Under the pieces are notes generated by a model, which was given only the letters and a program-made list of their open reading frames with translations, ran no database searches and was not told the origin of the DNA. From IMG/VR virus record IMGVR_UViG_3300045257_000500, positions 1-22,060 of that record: 22,060 nucleotides of DNA. One strand, given 5' to 3'. Shown here piece after piece: positions 1-6,820 of this stretch (the stretch's first letter is position 1; each line of letters begins with the position of its first letter). The position numbers and the translations under genes are program-made. This DNA is from a virus.

Positions 1-636
1 CTGCCGGGTCGGCGTCGCAGCGGTGTAGACGTTCGCTTCATCAATAGAGCCCTGGAAGAAGTTGCTGGCTCCTCCATCGGCCGCGCCGATGCAGAACGGC
101 AGCGCGTTTCTGGTGATGGTCTGCGCCGTCGTCGGCCCGGTGACGTCTGAGCCGTTGATGTAGATCTTGTACGGATTGATCGTGACCGCGACATGAGTTC
201 TGGCGTTTAGCGGGACGGTTCCGAGGGACGTACAGATGTTCCCCACACTGTTGACTCGCAGGAGAAGCGTTCCGTCGAGCGAGGAGGCGAAGAGCAGGAT
301 CAGCTCTCTCGCCCCGCCGTCCATTACGCAACCGCCAAGGTTGGATCTGTCTCTATAGGACGTCGCGAAGATCCAGGCCTCGAAGCCACCCTGAGTCAGG
401 ACGCTAATCTCGGGGCGGTTGGCGACCGAGACGTACCCGTCGATGCCGTTGAAGAGCGCCGCGCCGTCAGCATCCGACTCGACCAGGCTTGCCTGCCCGA
501 ACGTGACACCGCCTCTGACCGTGCCGGCCGCGCCGCCGATCGCGTCGGCGGCCGCCGTCGAGGCAACCGCATCGCCCAGGCGGAAGCGGGCCGATGGAGA
601 GTCCGCGAGGACTTCTTCGTTCCACCCGTAGCCCAT
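1..636 (-). CDS. LamG/concanavalin-like tail protein, partial (C-terminus outside window)
   Basis: Open frame of 212 codons from an ATG at 636 that continues past the left edge. Translation begins MGYGWNEEVLADS. It contains the succession typical of LamG/concanavalin-like jellyroll domains: FNGIDGYVSVANRPE near residues 73-87, then GGFEAWIFAT, a strand pair around LLLRVNS, HVAVTINPYKIYINGSDV, and SIDEANVY near the window edge. These match the usual LamG pattern (entry strand, H-V-A-V-T, Y-I-N-G, I-D-E-x-x-x-Y). Such domains in phage tail proteins bind carbohydrate or trimerise receptor-binding fibres. The gene starts three bases after the stop of the upstream tail-appendage gene, so it belongs to the same operon. 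Fold call is from motif reading; the ligand is unknown. Confidence 0.72.
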   Translation of the reverse strand, partial: MGYGWNEEVLADSPSARFRLGDAVASTAAADAIGGAAGTVRGGVTFGQASLVESDADGAALFNGIDGYVSVANRPEISVLTQGGFEAWIFATSYRDRSNLGGCVMDGGARELILLFASSLDGTLLLRVNSVGNICTSLGTVPLNARTHVAVTINPYKIYINGSDVTGPTTAQTITRNALPFCIGAADGGASNFFQGSIDEANVYTAATPTRQ

Positions 637-639
637 CGC

Positions 640-903
640 CTAGGCCGCTCTGATCCAGATGTCGCCCGCGACCTTGTTGATCGGGTCCACGCTGCCGACC
701 CACAGGACCACCGCGTAGCCCACCGGGCGCAAGGCGCTGGCGTTCGTGCCGTGCACGACGACTCCGAGCCCAGTCGCGGTAGCGGCAGCCACGGCGACAT
801 CGGCATAGGCGGCCACACGTGTCTCCTCATCGATCAGCGCGGCGGCGTCGATGGGCGTCGACTGGTCCGGAGCGTTCTTCCATGCCTTCGGGATGAAGCC
901 CAC
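640..903 (-). CDS. Small tail/baseplate appendage protein
   Basis: 87 residues, GTG start at 903 preceded by a strong SD (AAAGGAG, about 6 bases upstream). The N-terminus MGFIPKAWKNAPDQSTPIDA followed by AALIDEETRVAAYAD resembles the opening of many actinophage tail appendage or minor tail proteins, which share a W-x-x-x-P-x-x-x-T-P-I-x-A-x-A-L pattern. The last third (VLWVGSVDPINKVAGDIWI) resembles the short beta-rich end found after such leaders. It sits directly before the LamG protein, suggesting a fibre base or adaptor role. That role is inferred from position and N-terminal similarity only. Confidence 0.65.
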   Translation of the reverse strand: MGFIPKAWKNAPDQSTPIDAAALIDEETRVAAYADVAVAAATATGLGVVVHGTNASALRPVGYAVVLWVGSVDPINKVAGDIWIRAA

Positions 904-913
904 GGTTACTCCT

Positions 914-1102
914 TTACCGGCTCGTCACGTGCCGCCTGGGAGCCGCTCTTTCTTTCGCCTGGGTCTTGACGAACTTGAAGTCGGGGTCCCCGGCAACTCC
1001 CGGGTCATCGGTCGTGTAGCGCTCGCCAGGGATGCAGTCGCCGAACCCGGGACGGTGCGCGGGCGAGTTGCGTCCCCGTGGCGAGTAGACGTACTCGGGC
1101 AC
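914..1102 (-). CDS. Small unrecognised tail-region protein
   Basis: 62 residues from a GTG at 1102 with an AAAGGA SD seven bases upstream. Begins MPEYVYSPRGRNSPAHRPGF. Charged and proline/glycine-rich, with no membrane segment and no recognised domain. It lies between the tail-terminator candidate and the tail appendage gene, with gaps of 24 and 10 bases, so it is part of the tail operon. The 12 bases CTCGAAAGGACC around its SD are identical to those in front of the gene starting at 6737. Function unknown. Confidence 0.55.
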   Translation of the reverse strand: MPEYVYSPRGRNSPAHRPGFGDCIPGERYTTDDPGVAGDPDFKFVKTQAKERAAPRRHVTSR

Positions 1103-1126
1103 GGCACGGTCCTTTCGAGGAGGAAG

Positions 1127-1585
1127 TCAGCGCTGGCGGCGCTGTTTCGCGGTCACGCGGATGCGCGCGCCGCGGTAGAGCTTCTTGTCGATCTGGACGC
1201 CGACGTAGCGGATATTGCCGATCTCTGAGCTTGCGCCGACACCGCCGAGCGTGATATTTGCCCGCAACGTCAAGCGCGCGGCCTGCGCCCACTGGAGGAG
1301 CTTGCGGTAGCCGGGCAGCTCGTAGTAGCTGGTCCCGGTGGTCTGGGTGGCGTCGCCGTACTGGAGCGGGTCATCGACGATCAGCAGGTCGATCGTGTAG
1401 GTGTCGTCGTCGACCCCGTTGGGGCCGCTGGAGATCGGCTTTGCGACATCGTCGTAGGCGATGATGAGCCCGAAGGGCCAGCCGGGCGGTGCGCCCATGC
1501 CGATATCGCCGAGGACCCAGAAGATGCCTCTTGTGCCTGGGTCTGTGGAGAGGTAGGTGGCGAGCGTGTCGAGGTACGCTTCCAT
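1127..1585 (-). CDS. Putative tail terminator protein
   Basis: 152 residues, ATG at 1585 starting immediately after the upstream TAG. It begins MEAYLDTLATYLSTDPGTRG, has a mixed alpha/beta pattern with TYTIDLLIVDDPLQYG in the middle, and ends in a basic tail (RVTAKQRRQR). Size, an N-terminal helix followed by strands, and position right after a gp10/gpS-type completion protein fit the lambda gpU-like tail terminator family, which caps the tail tube and joins it to the head. No diagnostic catalytic motif exists for this family, so the call rests on size and synteny. Confidence 0.5.
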   Translation of the reverse strand: MEAYLDTLATYLSTDPGTRGIFWVLGDIGMGAPPGWPFGLIIAYDDVAKPISSGPNGVDDDTYTIDLLIVDDPLQYGDATQTTGTSYYELPGYRKLLQWAQAARLTLRANITLGGVGASSEIGNIRYVGVQIDKKLYRGARIRVTAKQRRQR

Positions 1586-1732
1586 CTACGGTTTCACCAC
1601 CTTCATTACGGTGATCGTTGCCGCACCGGACCTGACCTGCTGGATGACGGGGGCGATCAGGTCGAGTCGTAGGCACTCGGTACCGAGCCGCTCACAGTGC
1701 GAGCAGCGGCCCTCAGGGCAGCGGCCGGTCAC
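1586..1732 (-). CDS. 48-residue Cys-motif (zinc knuckle-like) protein
   Basis: GTG start at 1732 overlaps the stop of the upstream gene in a GTGA arrangement, and its TAG at 1586-1588 abuts the ATG of the next gene. Residues 4-17 hold a C-P-E-G-R-C-S-H-C-E-R-L-G-T-E-C cluster, compatible with one small zinc site, followed by a short hydrophobic strand and a basic end. Both boundaries fit the translational coupling used throughout this operon, which supports it being a real gene rather than a spacer. Function unknown; a tiny Cys protein between two tail-joining genes is unusual. Confidence 0.55.
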   Translation of the reverse strand: MTGRCPEGRCSHCERLGTECLRLDLIAPVIQQVRSGAATITVMKVVKP

Positions 1733-2223
1733 CGGATGCGGATGATCGAGTCGCCAAGGATCCGCTTCACCTGACCTTCGAGGCGGTCGTCGATGATGAA
1801 GATCGGCCGTGCGGGCAGGTTGCCGCCGTCGTGGATCGTGCCGTACTGGTGCAGGTAGGGGATCTGCCAGCCGTCCTCGTCCCAGTCGATGCCGATGACG
1901 GCACGTTGGTGGTCGATGACCTGGAAGCTGTAGGGGCCGTCTGGGGAAGTCGCGGATTCGTACAGCGCGCCGGTTTCGTAGAGAGGCCGCATTGGCTCGG
2001 GGTAGCCGGCGGCCTGCTTGTGAGCGACCGTAGAGTCCGCGAGCGGCGGCCACGCGAACAGCATGCTTCCGCCGTCCTGACCCCACGCGTCGAGGTGCTC
2101 GCGGGTGCGGTCGTAGACGGCCGCGACGACCTCCTCGAGCGCCGGTCTCATGCCGGCGAGGTTGCGCACAACGTGGTCGATGAGTGCGAGGGCAGCGGTG
2201 TCCTCGACGATGACGTTAATCAT
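1729..2223 (-). CDS. Phage virion morphogenesis / tail completion protein (gpS or HK97 gp10-like)
   Basis: 164 residues, ATG at 2223 overlapping the upstream TAA. The middle contains PMRPLYETGALYESATS (about residues 77-93), the P-L-x-x-T-G-x-L-x-x-S signature of phage tail completion/virion morphogenesis proteins, followed by a beta segment with VIGIDWDEDGWQIPYLHQYG and then RPIFIIDDRL. In the family this protein helps join tail to head. Length and the H-x-G/R-P-x-F-type ending are normal for it. Neighbours (connector upstream, tail terminator downstream) agree. Confidence 0.72.
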   Translation of the reverse strand: MINVIVEDTAALALIDHVVRNLAGMRPALEEVVAAVYDRTREHLDAWGQDGGSMLFAWPPLADSTVAHKQAAGYPEPMRPLYETGALYESATSPDGPYSFQVIDHQRAVIGIDWDEDGWQIPYLHQYGTIHDGGNLPARPIFIIDDRLEGQVKRILGDSIIRIR

Positions 2224-2554
2224 CGCGCAGCTCCGTGCAGAACACTTCGGTGTGCAGTACGCCGAGGGATCTGTAGTCGCGGACGCCGTCGACGCCGTAG
2301 CGGTGCGCGACGACCTGCCCGGAGTTCGTCACGCGCCGCCCGGTTCGCAGCTCGTCCTCGGTGCGCAGCAGTCGGGCGTGGGTGCGAGGCACGAAGACGA
2401 TATGTGTCGAGCGCCGAGCGTAGTCGGGCAGCCCGTCGAAGCTGGAGATCGGGACGCGCAGGGACGGGACGTTGCGGTAGAGCAAGGTCACAATGCGTCT
2501 GGGACTGGTCGAGGGGATGCGCCACACCTCGCAGCGCTCCGTGAGCCGGATCAC
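2216..2554 (-). CDS. Putative head-tail connector/stopper protein
   Basis: 112 residues from a GTG at 2554 that overlaps the stop of the preceding gene (GTGA). Starts MIRLTERCEVWRIPSTSPRR and continues with a beta-rich region (TLLYRNVPSLRVPISSF, THIVFVPRTH) and VTNSGQVVAHRYGVDGVRDY near the C-terminus. A small, strand-rich protein beginning with a reference to a field equation-like R-x-x-x-W-R and ending with Y-x-V-x-x-V-R-D-Y is the usual look of SPP1 gp16-type head closure proteins (inference). Followed directly by the tail completion gene, which is the normal order. Confidence 0.55.
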   Translation of the reverse strand: MIRLTERCEVWRIPSTSPRRIVTLLYRNVPSLRVPISSFDGLPDYARRSTHIVFVPRTHARLLRTEDELRTGRRVTNSGQVVAHRYGVDGVRDYRSLGVLHTEVFCTELRDD

Positions 2555-2811
2555 GTTGGAATGCTCGTGATCCGACCGGAGGCGGCAAGCAACGCGACCG
2601 CAGCGTTGAGCCGGTCCGGTGTCGTCGGCGTAGCAGTGTCCGTCCCCCACTGGCCTTCGGCCCACAGCGACAGCGAGTTCGCGTCGCACCACGGGTGCTG
2701 GGAGAGGTGGGCGTAGACGGCGTTCGCGTCGGCGAGCCGGGCGGCGATCTCGTCAGGTGTGCCGGTCAGGCTGAGGTTCTGGAGCTGGGTGTCGGTGAGA
2801 TAGCTCGTCAT
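2551..2811 (-). CDS. Small protein at the head-tail connector position
   Basis: 86 residues, ATG at 2811 in an ATGA overlap with the last glycosyltransferase gene. Begins MTSYLTDTQLQNLSLTGTPD and is mostly helical, with one tryptophan-rich segment (SLSLWAEGQWG). No domain is recognised. It is the first gene after the glycosyltransferase cassette and precedes the connector and tail completion genes, so a structural joining role is likely but not shown by the sequence. Confidence 0.55.
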   Translation of the reverse strand: MTSYLTDTQLQNLSLTGTPDEIAARLADANAVYAHLSQHPWCDANSLSLWAEGQWGTDTATPTTPDRLNAAVALLAASGRITSIPT

Positions 2812-3509
2812 GGCAGCTCCGGCGTCGGGATGAGCGTGGGTTCGCCGACGATCGAGTCGATGTGGCTGCGGCTGTGGAACTCGCCGCCGTCCTGCATGAC
2901 GTAGAACGCGTGCTTGACCGGCCGGTCATGCGGGCGGGCGTAACCCCAGTGCAGGCAGCGAAACGGCGACTCGGCGTCAGGGCAGGCCGGGTCTGCGATG
3001 GGTGGCGTGGGAAGACAGGCGAGCTTGCGGTCCGGGATCCGCGCACCCCCGTGATGGCGGTAGATGCGGTATCCGCGCGCGGGTGCCCAACCTCCATCCA
3101 CGCGGATGACCGAACCGTCGGGTGCCCACACATGCTCAAAGAGGACGGGCCAACGGCCGTAGCGTTCGTCGAAATAGGCAGCACGGAGATCGCCGACCGG
3201 GTTGCCATGCAGGCCGGTGCCGACAAGCTGCTCGTCGGCGTCAAGCGCGACGACAACGTCACCATCGGAGAGATGCTCATCGCACAGCTCCATGAGCTGG
3301 TTGCGGACCCAGCTCTCCGCCTCCCGGTAGCGGGACGTCTCGCCGTACTCGACGACGACGTCTCGGGCGTCGAGGGCATCGAGGGTGTCGTGGTCGACGC
3401 CGTCGGCGTAGACGAGGAGCAGGTCCGCCCACCGGTCCGCGAGCCGCAGTACCCGGTCGAGGTGGCGATGGCCTTCACCAGCGCCGACGACCATCGCGCA
3501 GCAGACCAT
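2808..3509 (-). CDS. Glycosyltransferase, GT-A fold (third of cassette)
   Basis: 233 residues with ATG at 3509 in a TGATG overlap with the upstream glycosyltransferase. It has a hydrophobic strand at residues 28-35, an acidic strand VVVALDADEQL near residue 86 (D-A-D-E being the DxD-like metal/nucleotide-sugar site of GT2-type enzymes) and a late LHWGYARPHDRPVKHAFYVM region. This is the layout of the glycosyltransferase family seen in phage and bacterial polysaccharide loci, where the enzyme moves a sugar from a nucleotide donor to an acceptor. Substrate cannot be told. Its differing sequence shows it is not a simple copy of the two neighbours. Confidence 0.68.
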   Translation of the reverse strand: MVCCAMVVGAGEGHRHLDRVLRLADRWADLLLVYADGVDHDTLDALDARDVVVEYGETSRYREAESWVRNQLMELCDEHLSDGDVVVALDADEQLVGTGLHGNPVGDLRAAYFDERYGRWPVLFEHVWAPDGSVIRVDGGWAPARGYRIYRHHGGARIPDRKLACLPTPPIADPACPDAESPFRCLHWGYARPHDRPVKHAFYVMQDGGEFHSRSHIDSIVGEPTLIPTPELP

Positions 3510-4177
3510 CAGTCGCACTCGATTCCGCGCTCGGCACAGGCTGCCCGGAAGATCTGCCGGGAGCGGGCGGCGAGCGTCACCTTCTCCGCGGTCGGAAGAC
3601 CCGAGCTGTCCCACAAGTGCTCCCACGTCACGCTGCCGGTGTAGACGACGCGGTAGCCGGCGTGACGGGCGGCGTACGAGCAGAAGGTCTCCTCGTAGTA
3701 CATGCGGTCGGTTTCGAGGAAGCCGCCGAGTTCGTCCCAGACCACGCGGCGCGCGAAGTACACCGAGCCGGCAACGGTGACTGCGTCTCTGGAATCGCGC
3801 GTCTCATCGTCGTGCTCGTCGAGCGGCGCTAGCCACAGACGGTGCTCGGGCCGTGTGTTCGTGCCGAAGATGCCGGCGGCGGTCAGGCGCCCCTCGTCGT
3901 CCACCTGGCGGGGACCGATAACGCCGATCGAAGGGTCCGAGGCGAACAGGTCGACGATCGGCTGCTGGCTCTCCAGACGGCGCGTGTCCGCATTCAGCAG
4001 CAGCACGTACGGAGCGGAGCCAAGCGACGCGCCGTAGTTGCACGACTCGGCGTAGCTCCAGCCGCGCGCTTTGGCGTCGATCATGGTGATGGTCGAGATG
4101 AGCGGGTCGTCGAGGGAGGCGACGCACCGTTCGGCGAGCTCGGGCGTGTCCCAGTCGACCACCGTCACGTCGATCAT
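3509..4177 (-). CDS. Glycosyltransferase family 2-like (second of cassette)
   Basis: 222 residues; ATG at 4177 chosen because it overlaps the upstream stop (ATGA). The frame is open further upstream, but that part overlaps the preceding gene. Features: N-terminal strand MIDVTVVDWDTPELAERC, the strand YVLLLNADTRRLES at residues 57-70 carrying the N-A-D-T nucleotide-sugar site, then IGVIGPRQVDDEGRL and VAGSVYFARRVVWDELGGF, and finally YYEETFCSYAARHAGYRVVY with the acidic pair expected for the catalytic base. This order matches rhamnosyltransferase/O-antigen-type GT2 enzymes. Clear family call, unknown sugar and acceptor. Confidence 0.82.
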   Translation of the reverse strand: MIDVTVVDWDTPELAERCVASLDDPLISTITMIDAKARGWSYAESCNYGASLGSAPYVLLLNADTRRLESQQPIVDLFASDPSIGVIGPRQVDDEGRLTAAGIFGTNTRPEHRLWLAPLDEHDDETRDSRDAVTVAGSVYFARRVVWDELGGFLETDRMYYEETFCSYAARHAGYRVVYTGSVTWEHLWDSSGLPTAEKVTLAARSRQIFRAACAERGIECD

Positions 4178-4899
4178 GTGGCCTCCAGGTAGGCGGGAAG
4201 GTCTTGCTCGGACCACACGTGCGTGGCTTCCAGGCCGGTGTCCCAGGCGCATCTAAGTCCGTGGGCGTGGAGGTCTTGGGCGTAGCCGATGTCCTCGCCG
4301 CTCTCGTGGTTGCGGTAGCGGCACTGGAGTGCCCTGGGCCCGAGGAGGGTGACGGCCATCGGCACCTGGATCTGCACCGTCTCCCCCGACTCGGCGATCT
4401 CGCGATCAGGGCGGTACCACGACTGCGTCTCCCCCTGGCCGAGGCCGAGCATCCCGGCGTTGAACGCCCACGACCCTTTGCCGACGGGGTGCAGCCACGT
4501 GATCGCCGAGGCCGTGTCCCACCCCTGCTCGAGCAGATCTTCGAGCCGGTCGATCGTTCGCGGGTCGTCGAGCATCACGTCGGTGTCGAGCGACAGCAGG
4601 GCATCCGCGCCCATCTTCCGGACGGTTTCCAGCAGCAGGTTGCGGACGGTCGCGAGCGTCTTGAAGCGGGCGTTGTCGTGGCGTGCGTGTGGCGCAGCCG
4701 GGTGATGCCTGAGCGCGACGGGCCGGAAGCCTCGAAGTGCCGCCTCATGCTGGATCGTCGTCCACGTCTCGTCGTGCGCGACCCCGGAGTGGATGAACGC
4801 GAACCCGTCGGGCTGACGCGTCTGCCGGGCCAGCCGTTCGAACCAGGTGGGAAGCGCCCAGGCGCGCAAGGCGACGGGAGCGCCGATTACGATTCTCAT
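4174..4899 (-). CDS. Glycosyltransferase-like protein, GT-A fold (first of cassette)
   Basis: 241 residues from an ATG at 4899 with a GAGG SD about five bases upstream. N-terminal strand MRIVIGAPVALRAWALPTWF, a helix with RNLLLETVRKMGADALLSLD leading into D-T-D (residues 105-107), an ITWLHPVGKGSWAFNAGMLG segment, then GEDIGYAQDLHAHGLRCAWD and ATHVW close to the C-terminus. D-x-D, the late E-D and the histidine are the arrangement of metal-dependent GT-A glycosyltransferases. It opens the three-gene cassette and starts only 23 bases from a plus-strand gene, so its promoter, if separate, must lie inside a neighbouring gene. Confidence 0.72.
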   Translation of the reverse strand: MRIVIGAPVALRAWALPTWFERLARQTRQPDGFAFIHSGVAHDETWTTIQHEAALRGFRPVALRHHPAAPHARHDNARFKTLATVRNLLLETVRKMGADALLSLDTDVMLDDPRTIDRLEDLLEQGWDTASAITWLHPVGKGSWAFNAGMLGLGQGETQSWYRPDREIAESGETVQIQVPMAVTLLGPRALQCRYRNHESGEDIGYAQDLHAHGLRCAWDTGLEATHVWSEQDLPAYLEAT

Positions 4900-4922
4900 T
4901 CAACCTCGCGCCAGGAGTGGAG

Positions 4923-5159
4923 ATGATTCGAAGCACGGATGAAACGTGGATCGTCGGTATCGATTCCGATCCCGGCAGTTCCATCGAGTTCGCGACCGAG
5001 GGGCAGGCGGTGGACTATGCGCGCGAGCGGGCGAGCGATGGGCAGGCATGCGCAGTGATGCACCGTCGCGACGCCCTCACATCGGGAGCGGAAGTGCTCA
5101 CGATGGTCGCCTACTTCGAGCCAGCTAGCGCATCGGCTGGTACTGCGAGAACCCGATAG
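4923..5159 (+). CDS. Small plus-strand orphan gene (moron-like), function unknown
   Basis: 78 residues from ATG at 4923, with an AGGAG SD about seven bases upstream (a GTG six bases earlier is less well placed). The protein opens MIRSTDETWIVGIDSDPGSS, then has a helix with EGQAVDYARERASDG and a strand ACAVMHRRD, a pattern that recalls DUF2188-type small proteins (weak resemblance). It is the only plus-strand gene in the structural block, is divergent from the first glycosyltransferase by 23 bases and overlaps the end of the minus-strand connector gene by 35 bases. The minus-strand frames beneath it are arginine-rich and lack any recognisable protein character, which favours the plus strand. 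Confidence 0.6.
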   Translation: MIRSTDETWIVGIDSDPGSSIEFATEGQAVDYARERASDGQACAVMHRRDALTSGAEVLTMVAYFEPASASAGTARTR

Positions 5160-5793
5160 AGCTGAGATCCATGCCGGGGGCTGCGGTCTGGTCGGCGCGC
5201 GTCCAGTAGCGTCTGCTCGCGGCAGCGGCCGAAGTCTCGAACGACTGGGCTTGGGCGGCGTACTGTCTCGCGAGCGCCGACAATCTCGCCTCCGCCTCCC
5301 CCGCTCGCACGTCGGCGAGCGAGCACTTGCGGGCCATCGCCGCGCAGGCGAGCGACGCGGCATAGTCGATCAGCGCCGGCATCAGGCCGTCCGGCACGGT
5401 CGTAAGGTCCGGGTAGGCGTTGAGGCCGCCGAGCCACCCTCGAGCGCGGTCGACGAAGTCCGCGATGTCGGCGTCCATGAAGTACTGCCACTGATAGGTG
5501 ACCAGCAGCGACGACACCGGAGCGGTCGGCAGGACGAACGTGCCGTTGACATCCACGTCCGATCTCGGCCCGACGCCGACGCCTCCGTCGATGTAGGCGA
5601 GCAGCGTGCCGGGGACGGCGAAGACGGTGACGTACTGCTCCGTCGGCACCGAGCTGAAGCGGACGTAGAAGCTCGACTGCGTCGGCGTCGCCTGCGCAGG
5701 GATCTCGTCGGAGAGATCCTCTTGGCGCACCAAGTTGTAGCCGGGGCCGTCCTGGATCAGCCGGCGAACGGAGTCTGTCGCCGCAGCCGCCAT
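5125..5793 (-). CDS. Putative head-tail connector/adaptor protein
   Basis: 222 residues, ATG at 5793, three bases after the upstream TAA. N-terminal part has alternating strands (SSFYVRFSSVPTEQYVTVFA, TFVLPTAPVSSLLVTYQW); the second half is helical, including FVDRARGWLGGLNAYPDLTT and MPALIDYAASLACAAMARKC, followed by an alanine-rich helix with SALARQYAAQAQSFETSAAA. Helical proteins of this size behind the capsid gene commonly serve as the first connector ring under the portal. The assignment is from position and secondary-structure impression. Its 3' end is overlapped by a convergent plus-strand gene. Confidence 0.55.
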   Translation of the reverse strand: MAAAATDSVRRLIQDGPGYNLVRQEDLSDEIPAQATPTQSSFYVRFSSVPTEQYVTVFAVPGTLLAYIDGGVGVGPRSDVDVNGTFVLPTAPVSSLLVTYQWQYFMDADIADFVDRARGWLGGLNAYPDLTTVPDGLMPALIDYAASLACAAMARKCSLADVRAGEAEARLSALARQYAAQAQSFETSAAAASRRYWTRADQTAAPGMDLSSIGFSQYQPMR

Positions 5794-5796
5794 CGC

Positions 5797-6243
5797 TTAT
5801 GCGGCAGCTTTCGGCGGGCGACCGCGTCGAGCTGCAACGACCGTCGGCTCCGAGCTGGGCTTGGACACGGGGGCCGGGCAGAGCTGAGCGCCGATCGCCT
5901 CAGCGTCGTGAACGTCGGTGAGGGCCACGTAGCGGTGACCGTGCTCGGCACACCATTGCGTCTTGAACGCGCACCGCTTCGCCATGCGCTGGCCCTGACG
6001 CTCGACCTCACTGGCGCCGTCGAGGACGTCGATCAGCAGCCCGGCCTCGTAGTAGAAGCGGTCGAAGCGCTCCGGCGCGAGCCGGAACCCGTCGTCGAAG
6101 TGCTGCTCGCAGCCGTCGAGGACGTACCGGGCGACGTAGCCGGTCGAGCCGACCGCTTCGGAGATCGGGTCGGCCTGCGTCAGATCCGGGCTCTCGGCTT
6201 CGGGGTCGAAGAGGTCTTCGCCGATGACGAGCGTGTCGGTCAT
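5797..6243 (-). CDS. Unrecognised head-region protein with AT-hook-like tail
   Basis: 148 residues; ATG at 6243 overlaps the stop of the upstream gene (ATGA). Begins MTDTLVIGEDLFDPEAESPD; the centre has YVLDGCEQHFDDGFRLAPER and FKTQWCAEHGHRYVALTDV. The last residues ARRGRPPKAAA contain a G-R-P core flanked by basic residues, like an AT-hook, which is also common as a disordered basic end in phage proteins. No domain is recognised. Longer upstream frames in the same phase are out of step with the preceding gene and were not used as start. Confidence 0.6.
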   Translation of the reverse strand: MTDTLVIGEDLFDPEAESPDLTQADPISEAVGSTGYVARYVLDGCEQHFDDGFRLAPERFDRFYYEAGLLIDVLDGASEVERQGQRMAKRCAFKTQWCAEHGHRYVALTDVHDAEAIGAQLCPAPVSKPSSEPTVVAARRGRPPKAAA

Positions 6244-6737
6244 GGTGCTCCCTGGTCGAGGCGTGCGGTTGGAATGTCGGCGTCCATCATGTGGCGACCG
6301 TCGGCAGGGTCGGAGCCGAGGATCGCGGCGTGCTTGGCGAGCAGCTTGCGCATCGTGCTGATCTCGGCCTCGGAAAGCAGCGCACCGGATTGCACTCTGC
6401 GGAGCATCGCGAGCGCCTGCTGGTTCTCGAGGTTCGGCGATCCGGTCTGCGCCTGCTCCTCCAGCGCTCCGTAGAGCTCCTGGAGCTCGCGGACGGTCTG
6501 CTGGTCCTGGTAGTAGATGCTGCCGCTGGGGGTTGTGTAGCTGCCTTCCTCCAGGTCCGCGAGCTGTGGCTGCTCTTGCTGCTCGTGGGTCTGGAAGGCC
6601 CGCAGGAGCCGCGCGAGCTGCTCGACCTGGACGACGCCGACGTCGTCTCCTTCTGCCTGCTCCTCTCCCCAGAGCACGCCGAGGTCGGCGAACGCTTGGC
6701 TGATCTGCCACTGGTCGGCTTCGCGAAGCGCGCTCAT
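6240..6737 (-). CDS. Unrecognised glutamine-rich head-region protein
   Basis: 165 residues from ATG at 6737, with an AAAGGA SD about nine bases upstream. The frame is open further 5', but that part is the non-coding structured spacer after the capsid gene. The protein is helical and Gln/Glu-rich (RLLRAFQTHEQQEQPQLADL, LQELYGALEEQAQTGSPNLE) and ends GRHMMDADIPTARLDQGAP. No family recognised. Position directly after the major capsid protein suggests a head-completion or internal capsid protein. Probably expressed at a lower level than capsid if the intervening fold acts on the mRNA. Confidence 0.6.
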   Translation of the reverse strand: MSALREADQWQISQAFADLGVLWGEEQAEGDDVGVVQVEQLARLLRAFQTHEQQEQPQLADLEEGSYTTPSGSIYYQDQQTVRELQELYGALEEQAQTGSPNLENQQALAMLRRVQSGALLSEAEISTMRKLLAKHAAILGSDPADGRHMMDADIPTARLDQGAP

Positions 6738-6758
6738 GGGCGGGGTCCTTTCGAGAGT

Positions 6759-6820
6759 GGCGGACGGGGATTCGAACCCCGGCGTGTCCCTGGTGAGGGG
6801 CACGCACCCCGTGTCCCGCC
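6759..6820 (-). other. tRNA-like RNA fold (acceptor + D-like + T arm, no anticodon arm)
   Basis: On the minus strand, 6781-6765 reads CGGGGTTCGAATCCCCG, a perfect T-arm with the canonical TTCGAAT loop. The following GTCCGCC pairs with GGCGG-G-AC at 6820-6813 (seven pairs, one bulged G), an acceptor-like stem. Between them is GGGGTGCGTGCCCC (6810-6797), a D-arm-like hairpin. Only about 15 bases remain for the anticodon region, so it is not a functional tRNA. GGGACACG occurs twice in it (6817-6810 and 6790-6783). It fills the spacer between capsid and the next gene. Could be a decayed phage tRNA, a processing or stability hairpin, or a relic of integration into a tRNA gene. Confidence 0.45.

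Noticed and set aside
3507-4252. Longer start for the second glycosyltransferase
   Set aside because: The extra 25 residues are a mirror reading of the preceding gene; the ATG at 4177 overlaps the upstream stop as in the other coupled genes.
6765-6781. Phage attachment site (attP) equal to a tRNA 3' end
   Set aside because: T-arm identity is suggestive, but no integrase lies nearby and the position inside the structural operon is wrong for attP.
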